DNA of 64,000 nt, from contig NZ_CYUD01000002.1 of the NCBI RefSeq assembly GCF_001458295.1, positions 310,001-374,000 of the forward strand. The letters run 5' to 3'. Positions 1 through 8,578 of this stretch are shown piece by piece. Position 1 is the stretch's first letter. Each line of letters opens with the position of its first letter. The position numbers and the translations under genes were made by a program. This stretch comes from Ruegeria denitrificans (lineage in GTDB: Bacteria > Pseudomonadota > Alphaproteobacteria > Rhodobacterales > Rhodobacteraceae). The notes under the pieces are model-generated. The model did no database searches. It was given only the letters and a program-made list of their open reading frames with translations, and had not been told where the DNA came from.

Positions 1-1827
1 TCAGGCGGCCTGAGCGTCCGATTGCTGACGGTTCCACAGCTGGGCATAACGACCTTCGCGCTGCAGCAACTCGTCATGGGTGCCCTGTTCCAGTATCTCG
101 CCTTGCTCCAGCACCACGATACGGTCGGCCTCAGCGATGGTACTGAGGCGATGCGCGATGGTCAGAACGGTGCGCCCCTCCCCGGCCCGGGCCAGCGCAT
201 CCTTGATGTCCTGTTCGGTGTCAGTGTCCAAGGCCGAGGTCGCCTCGTCCAACAGCAGGATCGGCGGGTTCTTCAACAGCGTGCGCGCAATACCGACGCG
301 CTGTTTTTCGCCACCAGACAGTTTCAGTCCACGCTCACCTACCTTGGTGTCATACCCTTCGGGCAGCGTGATGATGAATTCGTGAATCTGAGCCGCTTTG
401 GCTGCGGCCTCAACCTCTTCCTGCGTGGCACCGTCACGACCATAGGCGATGTTGTAGCGAATGGTGTCGTTGAACAGCACCGTATCCTGCGGCACCACGC
501 CGATGGCGGCGTGCAAGCTGTTCAGGGTCACGTTACGCACATCCTGTCCGTCGATCTTCAGAGCCCCGCCAGTCACATCATAGAACCGGAACAGCAACCG
601 TCCGATGGTGGATTTACCTGAACCGGTTGCCCCGACAATTGCCACGGTCTGACCCGCCGGAACGGTCAGTGAGACACCCTTGAGGATTTCGCGATCCGCA
701 TCATAACCAAACCGCACATTGTCCAGTGTCACCTCGCCGCCGTTGATCGCGAGGTTCGGCGCGCCGGGCTTGTCGGTCACCTCGGTGGGTTGATCCAACA
801 GATCGAACATCTGCCCCATATCGACCAGCGACTGGCGGATTTCTCGATATACCGTGCCCAGAAAGTTCAGCGGCACGGTAATCTGGATCATGTAGGCGTT
901 GACCATGACAAAATCGCCTACGGTCAGGGTACCATTCTGCACACCGATGGCCGCCAGAACCATCACCCCGATCAGGCCGCAGGTGATCAGGAAGGATTGC
1001 CCGAAATTCAGAAAGGCCAGCGAATAGGCCGTCTTGAGCGCCGCGCCGGCATAGGCTTTCATTGACACATCATAACGCTCAGCTTCGCGCTGTTCGGCGT
1101 TGAAATATTTGACAGTTTCGAAATTCAGCAAGCTGTCAATGGCGCGTTGATTGGCCTCGGTATCCTGATCGTTCATCTCGCGCCGGAGCTTCACGCGCCA
1201 TTCGGTCACTGCGAAAGTGAACCAGATATATAGCGCGATGGTCACTGCGACGACGACCAGATACCACACATCAAACAGCCACATCAGAATGATCGCGACC
1301 AGCAGCAGTTCCAGAATCAGCGGCCCGATGGAAAACAGCAAGAACCGCAGCAGGAACTCCACGCCTTTCACGCCGCGCTCGATGATCCGGCTGAGGCCTC
1401 CGGTGCGACGCGTCACGTGATAGCGCATCGACAATTGATGGATATGCTGAAACGTTTCCAATGCCAGCGCCCGCAATGCCCGCTGCCCGACTGGCGCAAA
1501 AGATGCATCCCGCAACTGCTGAAAACCCACGGTCATCATCCGGGCAACGCCATAGGCCACGGTCAGACCCACAGCACCCAGTGCCAATGGCGGCACGCCC
1601 TCGCCCGCCAGACCGTCGACTGCACCTTTGTACAAAATCGGCGTGTAAACCGCGATCAGCTTGGCAATCACCAACATCCCCATGGCCAAAACGACGCGGC
1701 GTTTGACCCAGGGTTCATCCTCGGGCCAGAGGTAAGGGGATACCTTTCGGATCGTGCGCCAGCCCGAACGGCGCTCGTTCGTCTCTGGCATGTCGTTTGA
1801 TTGCATCGGGGCTGATCGTCTCATCAC
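1..1827 (-). CDS. ATM1-type ABC exporter, fused permease and ATPase
   Basis: 608 aa half-transporter of the ATM1/HMT1 group, which in the known family exports glutathione-linked metal or sulfur species across the inner membrane. The N-terminal half has about six hydrophobic segments (roughly residues 45-320), including the family-typical stretch LLNFETVKYFNAE. The C-terminal ATPase has Walker A GATGSGKST (about 399-407), the signature LSGGEKQRV, Walker B ILLLDEATSALD and the switch motif AHRLST. The stop codon is the first three bases of the window, so the gene is complete. Start is ambiguous: Met1, Met2 and Met8 are close together. It stands alone, upstream of and co-directional with the LysM gene. 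Function is inferred from family; the substrate cannot be read from the sequence. Confidence 0.9.
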   Translation of the reverse strand: MMRRSAPMQSNDMPETNERRSGWRTIRKVSPYLWPEDEPWVKRRVVLAMGMLVIAKLIAVYTPILYKGAVDGLAGEGVPPLALGAVGLTVAYGVARMMTVGFQQLRDASFAPVGQRALRALALETFQHIHQLSMRYHVTRRTGGLSRIIERGVKGVEFLLRFLLFSIGPLILELLLVAIILMWLFDVWYLVVVAVTIALYIWFTFAVTEWRVKLRREMNDQDTEANQRAIDSLLNFETVKYFNAEQREAERYDVSMKAYAGAALKTAYSLAFLNFGQSFLITCGLIGVMVLAAIGVQNGTLTVGDFVMVNAYMIQITVPLNFLGTVYREIRQSLVDMGQMFDLLDQPTEVTDKPGAPNLAINGGEVTLDNVRFGYDADREILKGVSLTVPAGQTVAIVGATGSGKSTIGRLLFRFYDVTGGALKIDGQDVRNVTLNSLHAAIGVVPQDTVLFNDTIRYNIAYGRDGATQEEVEAAAKAAQIHEFIITLPEGYDTKVGERGLKLSGGEKQRVGIARTLLKNPPILLLDEATSALDTDTEQDIKDALARAGEGRTVLTIAHRLSTIAEADRIVVLEQGEILEQGTHDELLQREGRYAQLWNRQQSDAQAA

Positions 1828-1885
1828 GTACCTAATCTGCGGTCAGAGATACCCCCCCGCCCCCGCAGGGGCCAGAGGCAAAAAC

Positions 1886-3289
1886 TTATTCGGGGATCGT
1901 GAAGATCTGCCCGGGATAGATCAAATCCGGATCGCGGATCGCAGTTCGATTGGCTTCGAACAGCTTTACATACAGGATACCGTCACCGAACCGCTCGCGG
2001 GAAATGGCCCACAGGGTATCGCCCTTCTGTACCGTGACCGAACGGATCGGCGGAGCATCCGAAGCTGCTTCGGTGGTATCCGCCGCCTCGACCGCGCGCA
2101 ACACTTCGGTAGCCTCGCGCTTGAATGGCGTTTCAAGGCGGCTGACCACGGTACCATCTGGCGCGATCTCGTCCACTCGCAATGTGTAGACGCCGGGTTC
2201 AACCCCATCCAATTCACTGCGCCATTTGCCGTCATCGGCGGGGGACAAATCATCGACCAGCCGGTTGTCCAAATACAGACGCACCGCTGACCCATCCGGC
2301 ACCCGGCCCGTCAACTCAACTTCGCCGGCATCTGAATACCCAATTGTATCCAACGCGACCTGATCCGCCGCCTCTGGTTGATCTGTAGACCCTTGCACCA
2401 GTTCAACCCCGTCCTCACCTGATCTAAGGATGGCGACCTGCTGGTCCTGCGTTTCCTCGGCCAAATCCTCTGCCACCGGTTCAGCGTCCTCGTCGATCGA
2501 CGGTGCGTCCGTGCCGACCGTCTCGGTTTGCGCGACATCTATGGTGTCGGTCGATGGCACTTCTGCGTCAGTCGTTTCGATCGGCTGCGCACCCGCATTG
2601 ACAGTGTCAGATGCTGCGGGTTCATCCGAGTCGGCAGCGTCCGCAACCTCGGGCTCATGCGTTGCACCCTCAGCTGTATCCGTGGCGGAAACAGCATCAT
2701 CCGCGGCTTTCGGTTTGGGCAAGGCCGCGATCACATAATCGTCCGAACGCACCGACTGATCGCCCTCCGTTTCCAGCGTCAGGCCGCGCGCGGTATCGGC
2801 AAAGGGGACCGAAAGGAACGCGGCAAACTGACCGCTGGGATCAACCGTGAAACTGTGCACCGGCTCACCATCCAGTAATACGTTGACCCGAGAACCCGGC
2901 GCGGCAGTACCGGACAGAACCGTATTGCCGTCCGGCTCAATAAAAATCTGATCCAACAACGGCTTTACTGGCGACTCAGCTTCGGCTGTCTCCTCCTCAG
3001 CCGGCGCTTCAGGCTCGGCCTCCTCAGTAGCAGGAGGAGCGGCGGGTGCTTTGGCGCCTTGCTCTTCTTCAGCGGTGGGTGTTGAAGAACCCTCGGCAGG
3101 CAGCTCAGCGGGCTTAGCGCTGTCTTCCTGGGTCTGAACTGCGACCTCGGCATCCGGCGCGGTTTCTTCTGGGCCTCCGCCGAAGATGCCAGACAGGTAC
3201 AATCCACCTGCCCCGATTAAAACTGCGATACCGGCGATCACCCCCCAGGTGAACGTGCCAGAGCTTCCGCTTCCCGACTCGGCGTTCAT
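1886..3289 (-). CDS. Membrane-anchored LysM-domain protein
   Basis: 467 aa. One transmembrane helix near the N-terminus (residues about 13-35) is followed by a long Ala/Glu/Asp-rich, low-complexity region, then two short Ig-like or beta-rich segments (one around the VLLDGEPV stretch, one around VRLYLDNRLVDD), and a C-terminal LysM module starting VQKGDTLWAISRERFGD. LysM binds peptidoglycan, so the protein probably spans from the inner membrane to the cell wall. I chose the start at 3289 (MNAESGSG) because AAGGAAAAG lies just upstream; the longer frame to 3364 adds an unlikely basic leader. This domain order is common in Rhodobacteraceae, with no fixed function. Confidence 0.85.
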   Translation of the reverse strand: MNAESGSGSSGTFTWGVIAGIAVLIGAGGLYLSGIFGGGPEETAPDAEVAVQTQEDSAKPAELPAEGSSTPTAEEEQGAKAPAAPPATEEAEPEAPAEEETAEAESPVKPLLDQIFIEPDGNTVLSGTAAPGSRVNVLLDGEPVHSFTVDPSGQFAAFLSVPFADTARGLTLETEGDQSVRSDDYVIAALPKPKAADDAVSATDTAEGATHEPEVADAADSDEPAASDTVNAGAQPIETTDAEVPSTDTIDVAQTETVGTDAPSIDEDAEPVAEDLAEETQDQQVAILRSGEDGVELVQGSTDQPEAADQVALDTIGYSDAGEVELTGRVPDGSAVRLYLDNRLVDDLSPADDGKWRSELDGVEPGVYTLRVDEIAPDGTVVSRLETPFKREATEVLRAVEAADTTEAASDAPPIRSVTVQKGDTLWAISRERFGDGILYVKLFEANRTAIRDPDLIYPGQIFTIPE

Positions 3290-3415
3290 TCTTTTCCTTT
3301 CACTCCGCGGCGCAAGTGTCTTGGCTAAAACACATTCTGCCCGGCGGTTGAGCCAATCTATCAATCCCGCTATCAGGGGTCAAAAGCCCAGGCACAACCC
3401 CGGAGAGCGTTCACG

Positions 3416-3967
3416 ATGTCTCAGAAATCTGTTTGTGTGTATTGCGGGTCACGCAATGGCGCAAATTCCGCCTATTCCGAAGCCGCAAAAGCATTCGGAG
3501 CAATGCTCGCGCAAGAAGGCTGGCGCTTGGTCTATGGTGCCGGGGATGTCGGCTTGATGGGCGAAGTTGCCCGCGCCGCGCAATCCGCCGGTGGCGACAC
3601 ATTCGGCGTGATCCCGGTTCACCTGCTGAAACGCGAGGTCGGCAAAACCGACCTGACCCGTTTTGTTGTCACCGAAACGATGCACGAGCGGAAAAAGGTC
3701 ATGATCATGAATGCGGATGCCGTGGTCGTGCTTCCGGGCGGCCCGGGGTCGCTGGATGAGCTGTTCGAGGCGCTGACATGGCGACAGCTGGGTCTGCATG
3801 ACAAACCCATTCTGGTGATGAATGTGGATGGCTACTGGGACGCGCTGCACGACTTGGTGCAGCGCGTCATCGGTCAGGGCTTCGCGGACGAGTCGTTGGC
3901 GGATTACATCACTTGGGTTGATGATCCGGCCTCGGCAATGTCGACGCTGCGCGGATTCCTGACCTGA
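3416..3967 (+). CDS. LOG-family phosphoribohydrolase (TIGR00730)
   Basis: 183 aa, Rossmann-fold lysine-decarboxylase-like family. Members that have been tested cleave nucleoside 5'-monophosphates such as cytokinin riboside phosphates to free base and ribose phosphate. Visible marks are the N-terminal VCVYCGSRNG, the GAGDVGLMG loop, the conserved Arg of TMHERKK and the active-site motif PGGPGSLDE, a slight variant of the usual PGGxGTxxE (Ser in place of Thr). Divergent from the LysM gene. Starts with ATG after GGAGAGCG. A cytokinin role in a bacterium is not implied. Confidence 0.88.
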   Translation: MSQKSVCVYCGSRNGANSAYSEAAKAFGAMLAQEGWRLVYGAGDVGLMGEVARAAQSAGGDTFGVIPVHLLKREVGKTDLTRFVVTETMHERKKVMIMNADAVVVLPGGPGSLDELFEALTWRQLGLHDKPILVMNVDGYWDALHDLVQRVIGQGFADESLADYITWVDDPASAMSTLRGFLT

Positions 3968-3999
3968 CCGGTGGACGGACGGCTGGGACCGCCCACCGG
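3968..3999 (+). terminator. Hairpin after the LOG gene
   Basis: Begins immediately after the stop codon at 3967. Outer arms CCGGTGG (3968-3974) and CCACCGG (3993-3999) are perfectly complementary. No clear T-run follows, so it may act as a transcript-end stabiliser or as a shared terminator between two convergent genes. Confidence 0.45.
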
Positions 4000-4011
4000 G
4001 GGATAAATCAC

Positions 4012-4461
4012 CTAAACTGCTGGTTTCAGACGGCTGGTCAGCAGCTTTTCAACCTTGTGCATCGGATGGTTGGTCAGTGTCTTGTCCACCTCAGCCACCA
4101 CCTTGGCCAGAACCTCGCTGTGCAGACGGCGGCGCAGCAGGCCCAGAACATGCGGACTGGCGACCAGAACCAGCCGGTTAAAGGCCCCTTTTAGCCCCTT
4201 ACGGTTCAATAGATTGGCGACATCCTGCACGAACAGAGATTTCGCGTGGGTCTTCCAGTTTGGTTCTTCAACCGCCGATTTCTGGTTCGGCCCGGTATCA
4301 TAGCGCCGTCCGGCCCGGTCGGTGGGTCGGCTGGCCCCGTCCTGTTCTTCTACCGAGACAACAACCAGATTGGGGTCTTCGGCATCGGTGATATTCTCGA
4401 CGAACAACGCCTTTTCCCCATCGGCAATGACAACCCAGGTTCCCTGTTCAAGTGCGACCAT
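4012..4461 (-). CDS. Host-attachment family protein
   Basis: 149 aa, resembling the Pfam 'protein required for attachment to host cells' family first named in plant-associated bacteria. It shows the family start WVVIADGEKALFVENI, the central DRAGRRYDTG and the conserved tail beginning LVLVASPHVLGLLRRRL. It has no signal peptide or membrane helix, so it is probably cytoplasmic despite the name. Convergent with the LOG gene. The family name reflects one genetic study; the molecular role is unknown. Confidence 0.75.
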   Translation of the reverse strand: MVALEQGTWVVIADGEKALFVENITDAEDPNLVVVSVEEQDGASRPTDRAGRRYDTGPNQKSAVEEPNWKTHAKSLFVQDVANLLNRKGLKGAFNRLVLVASPHVLGLLRRRLHSEVLAKVVAEVDKTLTNHPMHKVEKLLTSRLKPAV

Positions 4462-4667
4462 TGTGATCTCCTGTCATGTTTCTACGGCTATCCCTCAATT
4501 TCCAGGCATAGGTTACCCTGACGCACCCAAAGGATTCCGGCGCGTTGCCTGTGCATTTTCATATGGTTAGCGGTTCTCTCCCTCCGCCTCACCAAAGGTA
4601 AGCATTGCGAGGTTGCGTGCAAACCCGTCTCAGCATGAAACTTTATTCATAGGCGGGTTTTCACCTG

Positions 4668-5546
4668 TCAGGCCGACAGTTCGATCACCGTAATCTCGGG
4701 CGTCACACCAAAGCGCACTGGCAGGATCGAGCACCCAATCCCGCCGGACACAACCAGATCGCGCCCATCTTCGCGTACATGCCCATAGGCATAACGATTG
4801 CCATATTTGGACGGCACCATCGGAGACCAACCAAACAGCCGCACCTGTCCGCCATGGGTGTGGCCCGAAAGGGTCAGTGCCACGCGATTCGGAATTTTTG
4901 GGAAGATGTCAGGCTCATGTGCCATCATCACCACCGGCGCATCATCTGTCACTTGTGCCAATGTACCCGGCAGATCGTCCAGCCCCACCAGCTTTCCATT
5001 GCGCCTGAACGCAAGCTGATCTTCCAAACCTGCCAACCAAATTTCTGGCCCATCAAGGCGAATAGCCTCATTGGACAGAACCCTGATTCCATGTTCCCCA
5101 AACGCCGCTGCAAATTTGTTCGGCCCTGCGCCCCGGCTCTGAGCATCGCGGTCATCCCACCAGTCGTGATTGCCAAGAACAGCGTAGACGCCATTTTTCG
5201 CTTCTAGCCCAGCCAGGACCGGAGCCAGTTCGTCTGCTTCTATTCTATCGGAGATGACTTTGTGGTGCCCGGCATAGTCACCCAACAACAAGATCAGATC
5301 GGGCGCCAGTGCATTTGTGCGCCGGACGACCTGCCGTACACGATCAAGCCCGACATAGGGCTCTCCAACGTGCAGATCGGACAGGACAGCGATCCGCAAG
5401 GGCTGGGCAGTCCAATCCTTACGCCGTACGCGCCATTTGCGTACGCGCAACCGCAGCGAGGGCTCTACAAAGAACCCATAGGCCGCAACAAACAGGCCTG
5501 CCAGCGTGGTCGCCAGCAGGCCCTGTATGAACCCTCTGCGGGTCAA
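4668..5546 (-). CDS. Metallophosphoesterase, YkuE-like
   Basis: 292 aa. The N-terminus MTRRGFIQG plus a hydrophobic stretch (residues about 8-26) looks like a Tat-type signal or anchor, placing the enzyme at or outside the membrane. The calcineurin-like metal ligands are all visible in order: LSDLHVG, LLGDYAG, LGNHDWWDD, MMAHEPD and SGHTHGGQ. Family members include UDP-diacylglucosamine or lipid phosphatases, but the substrate cannot be assigned. It starts 3 bp after sodB on the same strand, so the two are probably co-transcribed. Confidence 0.88.
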   Translation of the reverse strand: MTRRGFIQGLLATTLAGLFVAAYGFFVEPSLRLRVRKWRVRRKDWTAQPLRIAVLSDLHVGEPYVGLDRVRQVVRRTNALAPDLILLLGDYAGHHKVISDRIEADELAPVLAGLEAKNGVYAVLGNHDWWDDRDAQSRGAGPNKFAAAFGEHGIRVLSNEAIRLDGPEIWLAGLEDQLAFRRNGKLVGLDDLPGTLAQVTDDAPVVMMAHEPDIFPKIPNRVALTLSGHTHGGQVRLFGWSPMVPSKYGNRYAYGHVREDGRDLVVSGGIGCSILPVRFGVTPEITVIELSA

Positions 5547-5549
5547 GGA

Positions 5550-6149
5550 TTACATCCGCGATGCAACGTTTTCCCAGTTCACCAGATTGTCGAGGAAGTT
5601 CGACAGGTAAGCCGGGCGCTTGTTGCGGAAATCGATGTAGTACGAGTGTTCCCACACGTCACAACCCAGCAGAGCGGTCTGACCAAAGCACAGCGGGTTC
5701 ACGCCGTTTTCGGTCTTGGTCACTGCCAGTGAGCCGTCAGAATTCTTGACCAGCCACGCCCAACCCGAGCCGAACTGACCAGCGCCAGCCGCACTGAACT
5801 GCGATTTGAACTCGTCGACCGAGCCAAAGCTTTCAACCAGAGCTTTTTCCAGTTCACCGGGCATGGCGTTGCCGCCGGGGCCCATCATTTCCCAGAACTG
5901 GTTGTGGTTCCACAGCTGGCTGATGTTGTTGAAGATGCCATTCTGCGCCACAGCGTTCGCGTCATAGGTGCCAACGATGATCTCTTCCAGCGACTTGCCG
6001 TCCCATTCGGTTCCGGCAATCAGCTTGTTGCCGTTGTCGACATAGGCCTTGTGGTGCAGGTCGTGGTGATATTCCAGTGTTTCCGCGGACATACCCTTGG
6101 CTGCCAGCGCGTCATGTGCATAAGGAAGATCAGGAAGTTCAAAAGCCAT
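5550..6149 (-). CDS. sodB: Superoxide dismutase, Fe/Mn type
   Basis: 199 aa, full length for the iron superoxide dismutase family, which converts superoxide to hydrogen peroxide and oxygen in the cytoplasm. Metal ligands are visible: His in the EYHHDLHHKAYVDN region, His in LWNHNQFW, and Asp and His in DVWEHSYYIDF. The motif GSGWAWLV is typical. I lean to Fe rather than Mn from the overall SodB-like motifs, but metal use needs assay. It is the first gene of a likely two-gene unit with the metallophosphoesterase. Confidence 0.95.
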   Translation of the reverse strand: MAFELPDLPYAHDALAAKGMSAETLEYHHDLHHKAYVDNGNKLIAGTEWDGKSLEEIIVGTYDANAVAQNGIFNNISQLWNHNQFWEMMGPGGNAMPGELEKALVESFGSVDEFKSQFSAAGAGQFGSGWAWLVKNSDGSLAVTKTENGVNPLCFGQTALLGCDVWEHSYYIDFRNKRPAYLSNFLDNLVNWENVASRM

Positions 6150-6250
6150 CTCGGCCCCCTGTAATAAATGTAAGTTGCGGTTCCCAAGGTTAAATGCTTT
6201 GACAGCCGCCGTAGGTCAAGGCCCGTGACAATAAAACCCGGAGGTCCGCG

Positions 6251-7012
6251 ATGCTGACAAAGGCGCGCAAGATGTTTTACCGCGCTCGCGGGTATTATGC
6301 AGGCAGTCTGAATGGCGAGCCGTTTCGCCTGGACCCCTATCACTCGAAATTCTGGCGCAAGGCCTCAGCCGGCGCGTGGGAGCCTGAAACTTTCGCTGTG
6401 CTGGACGAATACCTGTCACCCGACAGCGATTATCTTGATATCGGTGCCTGGATCGGCCCCACGGTCCTTTACGGTGCCCGCCGGGCAAGACACGTGTGGT
6501 GTTTCGAACCCGACCCTACCGCATTCCGGTATCTGGCGTGGAACCTTGCCCTGAACGAGATCAACAACGTCTCGGCCTTTGGGGTGGCGCTGTCGGATCG
6601 GTTCGGCGTGGCCCGCATGGCCTCGGTACGCGGAGAGCCGGGCGATTCCACCAGCTCCCTACTGCATGACGGCACACATGGAAGTGACGCCCTGACAATC
6701 GCATGGGACCAATTTGAGGCCGCGAATGATCTGTCTGACGTATCGCTGGTCAAGATGGATATCGAAGGGGCCGAGTATTTCGTTTTGCCCGCGCTGATTG
6801 CTTGGCTCAAGAACCTGCGCCCGACTCTGCTGTTGTCGCTTCATGCACCGCTGCTTTCGGACCAAGATCGCCTGGACCAAACCAGGTCGCTGTTGGAAAG
6901 CCTGAAATTCTATACGACCATACTGGACGAAAAACTTCAGCCGCTTGAGGTTTCGGATATGTTGAAACCCAGTGGATTGAACCAGTACCGGACGATCCTG
7001 TTGCACAGGTAA
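6251..7012 (+). CDS. FkbM-family methyltransferase
   Basis: 253 aa SAM-dependent methyltransferase of the FkbM type. The SAM-binding segment is DYLDIGAWIGPTVLYGA (about residue 60 on), followed by the acidic CFEPDPTAFRYLAWN strand and the KMDIEGAEYFVLPAL motif that defines the family. FkbM enzymes usually methylate a hydroxyl on a small molecule or a sugar. It follows AAACCCGGAGG just before the ATG, a good ribosome site. It stands alone, divergent from sodB, and no biosynthetic partner is nearby. Confidence 0.85.
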   Translation: MLTKARKMFYRARGYYAGSLNGEPFRLDPYHSKFWRKASAGAWEPETFAVLDEYLSPDSDYLDIGAWIGPTVLYGARRARHVWCFEPDPTAFRYLAWNLALNEINNVSAFGVALSDRFGVARMASVRGEPGDSTSSLLHDGTHGSDALTIAWDQFEAANDLSDVSLVKMDIEGAEYFVLPALIAWLKNLRPTLLLSLHAPLLSDQDRLDQTRSLLESLKFYTTILDEKLQPLEVSDMLKPSGLNQYRTILLHR

Positions 7013-7075
7013 CACTCAACGCTGCAAAATTTACCAAATGCACAAACCTTTGCTTTCCCCCGAAGATGTATCAGG

Positions 7076-7320
7076 TTGAGTGACCGCGCCGAAAATCAAG
7101 ACAAAAAAGGACAACCTTGGCTGGATCGCAGCGCAAGTGCTTATCGCATCATTTGGAACCGGACCGAAAGAATGGCAGCTGGCGGCAATGTCCGCGTACG
7201 ATACCAGGCCAATTGGAACCCAAACCAAAATACCATTGATATTCGTATGGCCTTTGTTCATGGGAATTTCTCGAACAAACCCAAAGGTGCTTGAACCTGT
7301 CACGTTAGTGAACAAGAAAA
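7076..7320 (+). pseudogene. Truncated paralogue of the neighbouring secreted-protein gene
   Basis: Translation of this plus-strand frame (AYRIIWNRTERMAAGGNVRV... to NKPKGA) aligns over about 50 residues with the C-terminal half of the protein at 7380-7808 (GAYRLTWKMNIPASNGGLIYV...). The matched residues include AYR, W, GG, V, Y and D.R/R.D. The N-terminal half with signal peptide is missing, and a TGA follows KGA where the paralogue has a Gly. After it the frame continues TCHVSEQ, resembling the GCSVNS end. It is therefore a decayed copy in inverted, tail-to-tail orientation. It explains most of the 367 bp between 7012 and 7380. Confidence 0.55.
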
Positions 7321-7341
7321 GCCCCGGAAATCCGGGGCTTT
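7318..7341 (-). terminator. Rho-independent terminator of the secreted-protein gene
   Basis: Perfect 10-bp stem, AAAGCCCCGG (7318-7327) and CCGGGGCTTT (7332-7341), with a 4-nt loop. Read on the minus strand it runs into TTTTCTTGTT, giving a plausible U-rich tail 40 bp after the stop of the gene at 7380-7808. Confidence 0.8.
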
Positions 7342-7379
7342 CAAAATCTTAACCAGAAAAATAAATCGCTTGACTGAAC

Positions 7380-7808
7380 TCAGGAAGCGTAGAGAGACCC
7401 GGTTGAGTTTACAGAGCAGCCACCGTACCCAGATGGTCGGTTAAGCGCGTTGACTTGCGGGAAACTTGCAGTGAGGTCCAGGCGCTGTTTTTCCGGATCC
7501 AGCTTCGCAGAATAACTTACATAGATTAACCCACCATTGCTGGCTGGAATATTCATTTTCCAAGTCAGTCTGTACGCACCCTTGCGCGTTTCCTTGAACT
7601 TGACATCCTTGGGCTGCTGACCGTCATATTCGTGGATATAGGCATCATAGGCGCGCGCGCGCTTGTTTTCCGCATCAACGCTCAGGATCACGCGCTCAGC
7701 AATCCATCCTTGTTCCATCCGGTGCAGGGAGCAGTCATAGGTGAGGACTTCAGCATTTGCTGTGCTCGCGGCCAAGGTCAAAGCCAAGGCGGCTAGTACT
7801 TTCTTCAT
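7380..7808 (-). CDS. Small secreted protein of unknown function
   Basis: 142 aa. MKKVLAALALTLAASTANA is a clear Sec signal peptide ending in an ANA cleavage site, so the mature protein of about 123 aa is periplasmic or secreted. The mature part is rich in beta-type alternation. It has two Cys (YDCSLHR near the N-terminus, GGCSVNS near the C-terminus) that could form a disulfide. I do not recognise the family. Followed by a good terminator. A broken paralogue lies inverted just downstream. Confidence 0.75.
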   Translation of the reverse strand: MKKVLAALALTLAASTANAEVLTYDCSLHRMEQGWIAERVILSVDAENKRARAYDAYIHEYDGQQPKDVKFKETRKGAYRLTWKMNIPASNGGLIYVSYSAKLDPEKQRLDLTASFPQVNALNRPSGYGGCSVNSTGSLYAS

Positions 7809-7951
7809 CTTCTCAGGCTTTCAAGTTTTACCAATAACACTAACGTTTGCGGCCTTATCCCATTTAAAACTCAATACAATCTTAAGCAGAGACCGTCTTT
7901 GCATTTCTCCAATAGAAGACCATCAAAAAGCAGTGCAACTCCAAAACAATA

Positions 7952-7980
7952 GCGGCCGCCTTTTTCAGTAAGACGGCCGC
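7952..7980 (-). terminator. Possible terminator of the sox operon
   Basis: GCGGCCG (7952-7958) and CGGCCGC (7974-7980) form a 7-bp GC-only stem with a 15-nt loop, about 30 bp beyond the soxG stop. On the minus strand it is followed by TATTGTTTTG, only a weak U-tract. Confidence 0.4.
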
Positions 7981-8011
7981 CATTTGTGACTTTTCTGCGT
8001 GTACTACAGGG

Positions 8012-8578
8012 TCAGTAAAACCCAACCTCACTGCCCGGCTGTGCAGCAACCTTGAGCAACTTAAAAACATAATCCGCAGCCGACCGGAAACAGACGACCC
8101 GGAAGGTTTCGGCATCATCCATCCAGAACGCCCCAGCCACCTGCGCCAGGCGCGAACGGCGGATCTGGCCGGGTTGGAACGCCTCGGTCGAAAGTTCAAC
8201 TGGTGCCAGCTTGCCAACCGCTTCGCGCGCACTGGCACCCGAGATACGGAACACAGCTCGCGCGTCCGACACATTGACCGCCAACGCGTGTGTGCCGCTG
8301 AGCGCGTTTGCCATTGCAGCCAGCTTGGCCTCCACCTCGGCATACGGCACCAGCACCAGCAATTCGTCGGTGGACATCCAGCAGACGCCGGTATCGCCGT
8401 TGACCAGAGCTTCGCGCTGGCCTGGCACTTTCTGGCTTGTGGCATCCTTGACCGCCTTGGCCAGCACCTTGTCGGACAGGTCGCCGCGCAGAGTGATCAT
8501 ACCCTGCAGGCCACATTCCTCGACTTTGACGATACCTTCATAGCTGGCGTGGTTCAGTGCGCTGATGGGTTCAGACAT
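8012..8578 (-). CDS. soxG: Sarcosine oxidase, gamma subunit
   Basis: 188 aa from the start MSEPISALNHASYEG at 8578. A longer frame back to 8689 lies inside soxA and is rejected. The start overlaps the soxA stop by 8 bases, so translation is coupled. The gamma subunit is the small partner in heterotetrameric sarcosine oxidase, which oxidatively demethylates sarcosine to glycine and passes the methylene group to tetrahydrofolate. Typical features are GMITLRGDLSDKVLAKAV and a WMSTDELLVLVP segment related to the aminomethyltransferase fold. Last gene of soxBDAG. Confidence 0.92.
   Translation of the reverse strand: MSEPISALNHASYEGIVKVEECGLQGMITLRGDLSDKVLAKAVKDATSQKVPGQREALVNGDTGVCWMSTDELLVLVPYAEVEAKLAAMANALSGTHALAVNVSDARAVFRISGASAREAVGKLAPVELSTEAFQPGQIRRSRLAQVAGAFWMDDAETFRVVCFRSAADYVFKLLKVAAQPGSEVGFY

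Noticed and set aside
1754-2290. Plus-strand frame crossing the ABC-transporter/LysM gap
   Set aside because: Overlaps two real genes on the other strand and lacks a start signal.
7080-7352. 90-codon frame that overlaps the paralogue remnant
   Set aside because: A different frame of the same DNA; the homology lies in the 7076 frame, so this one is a shadow.
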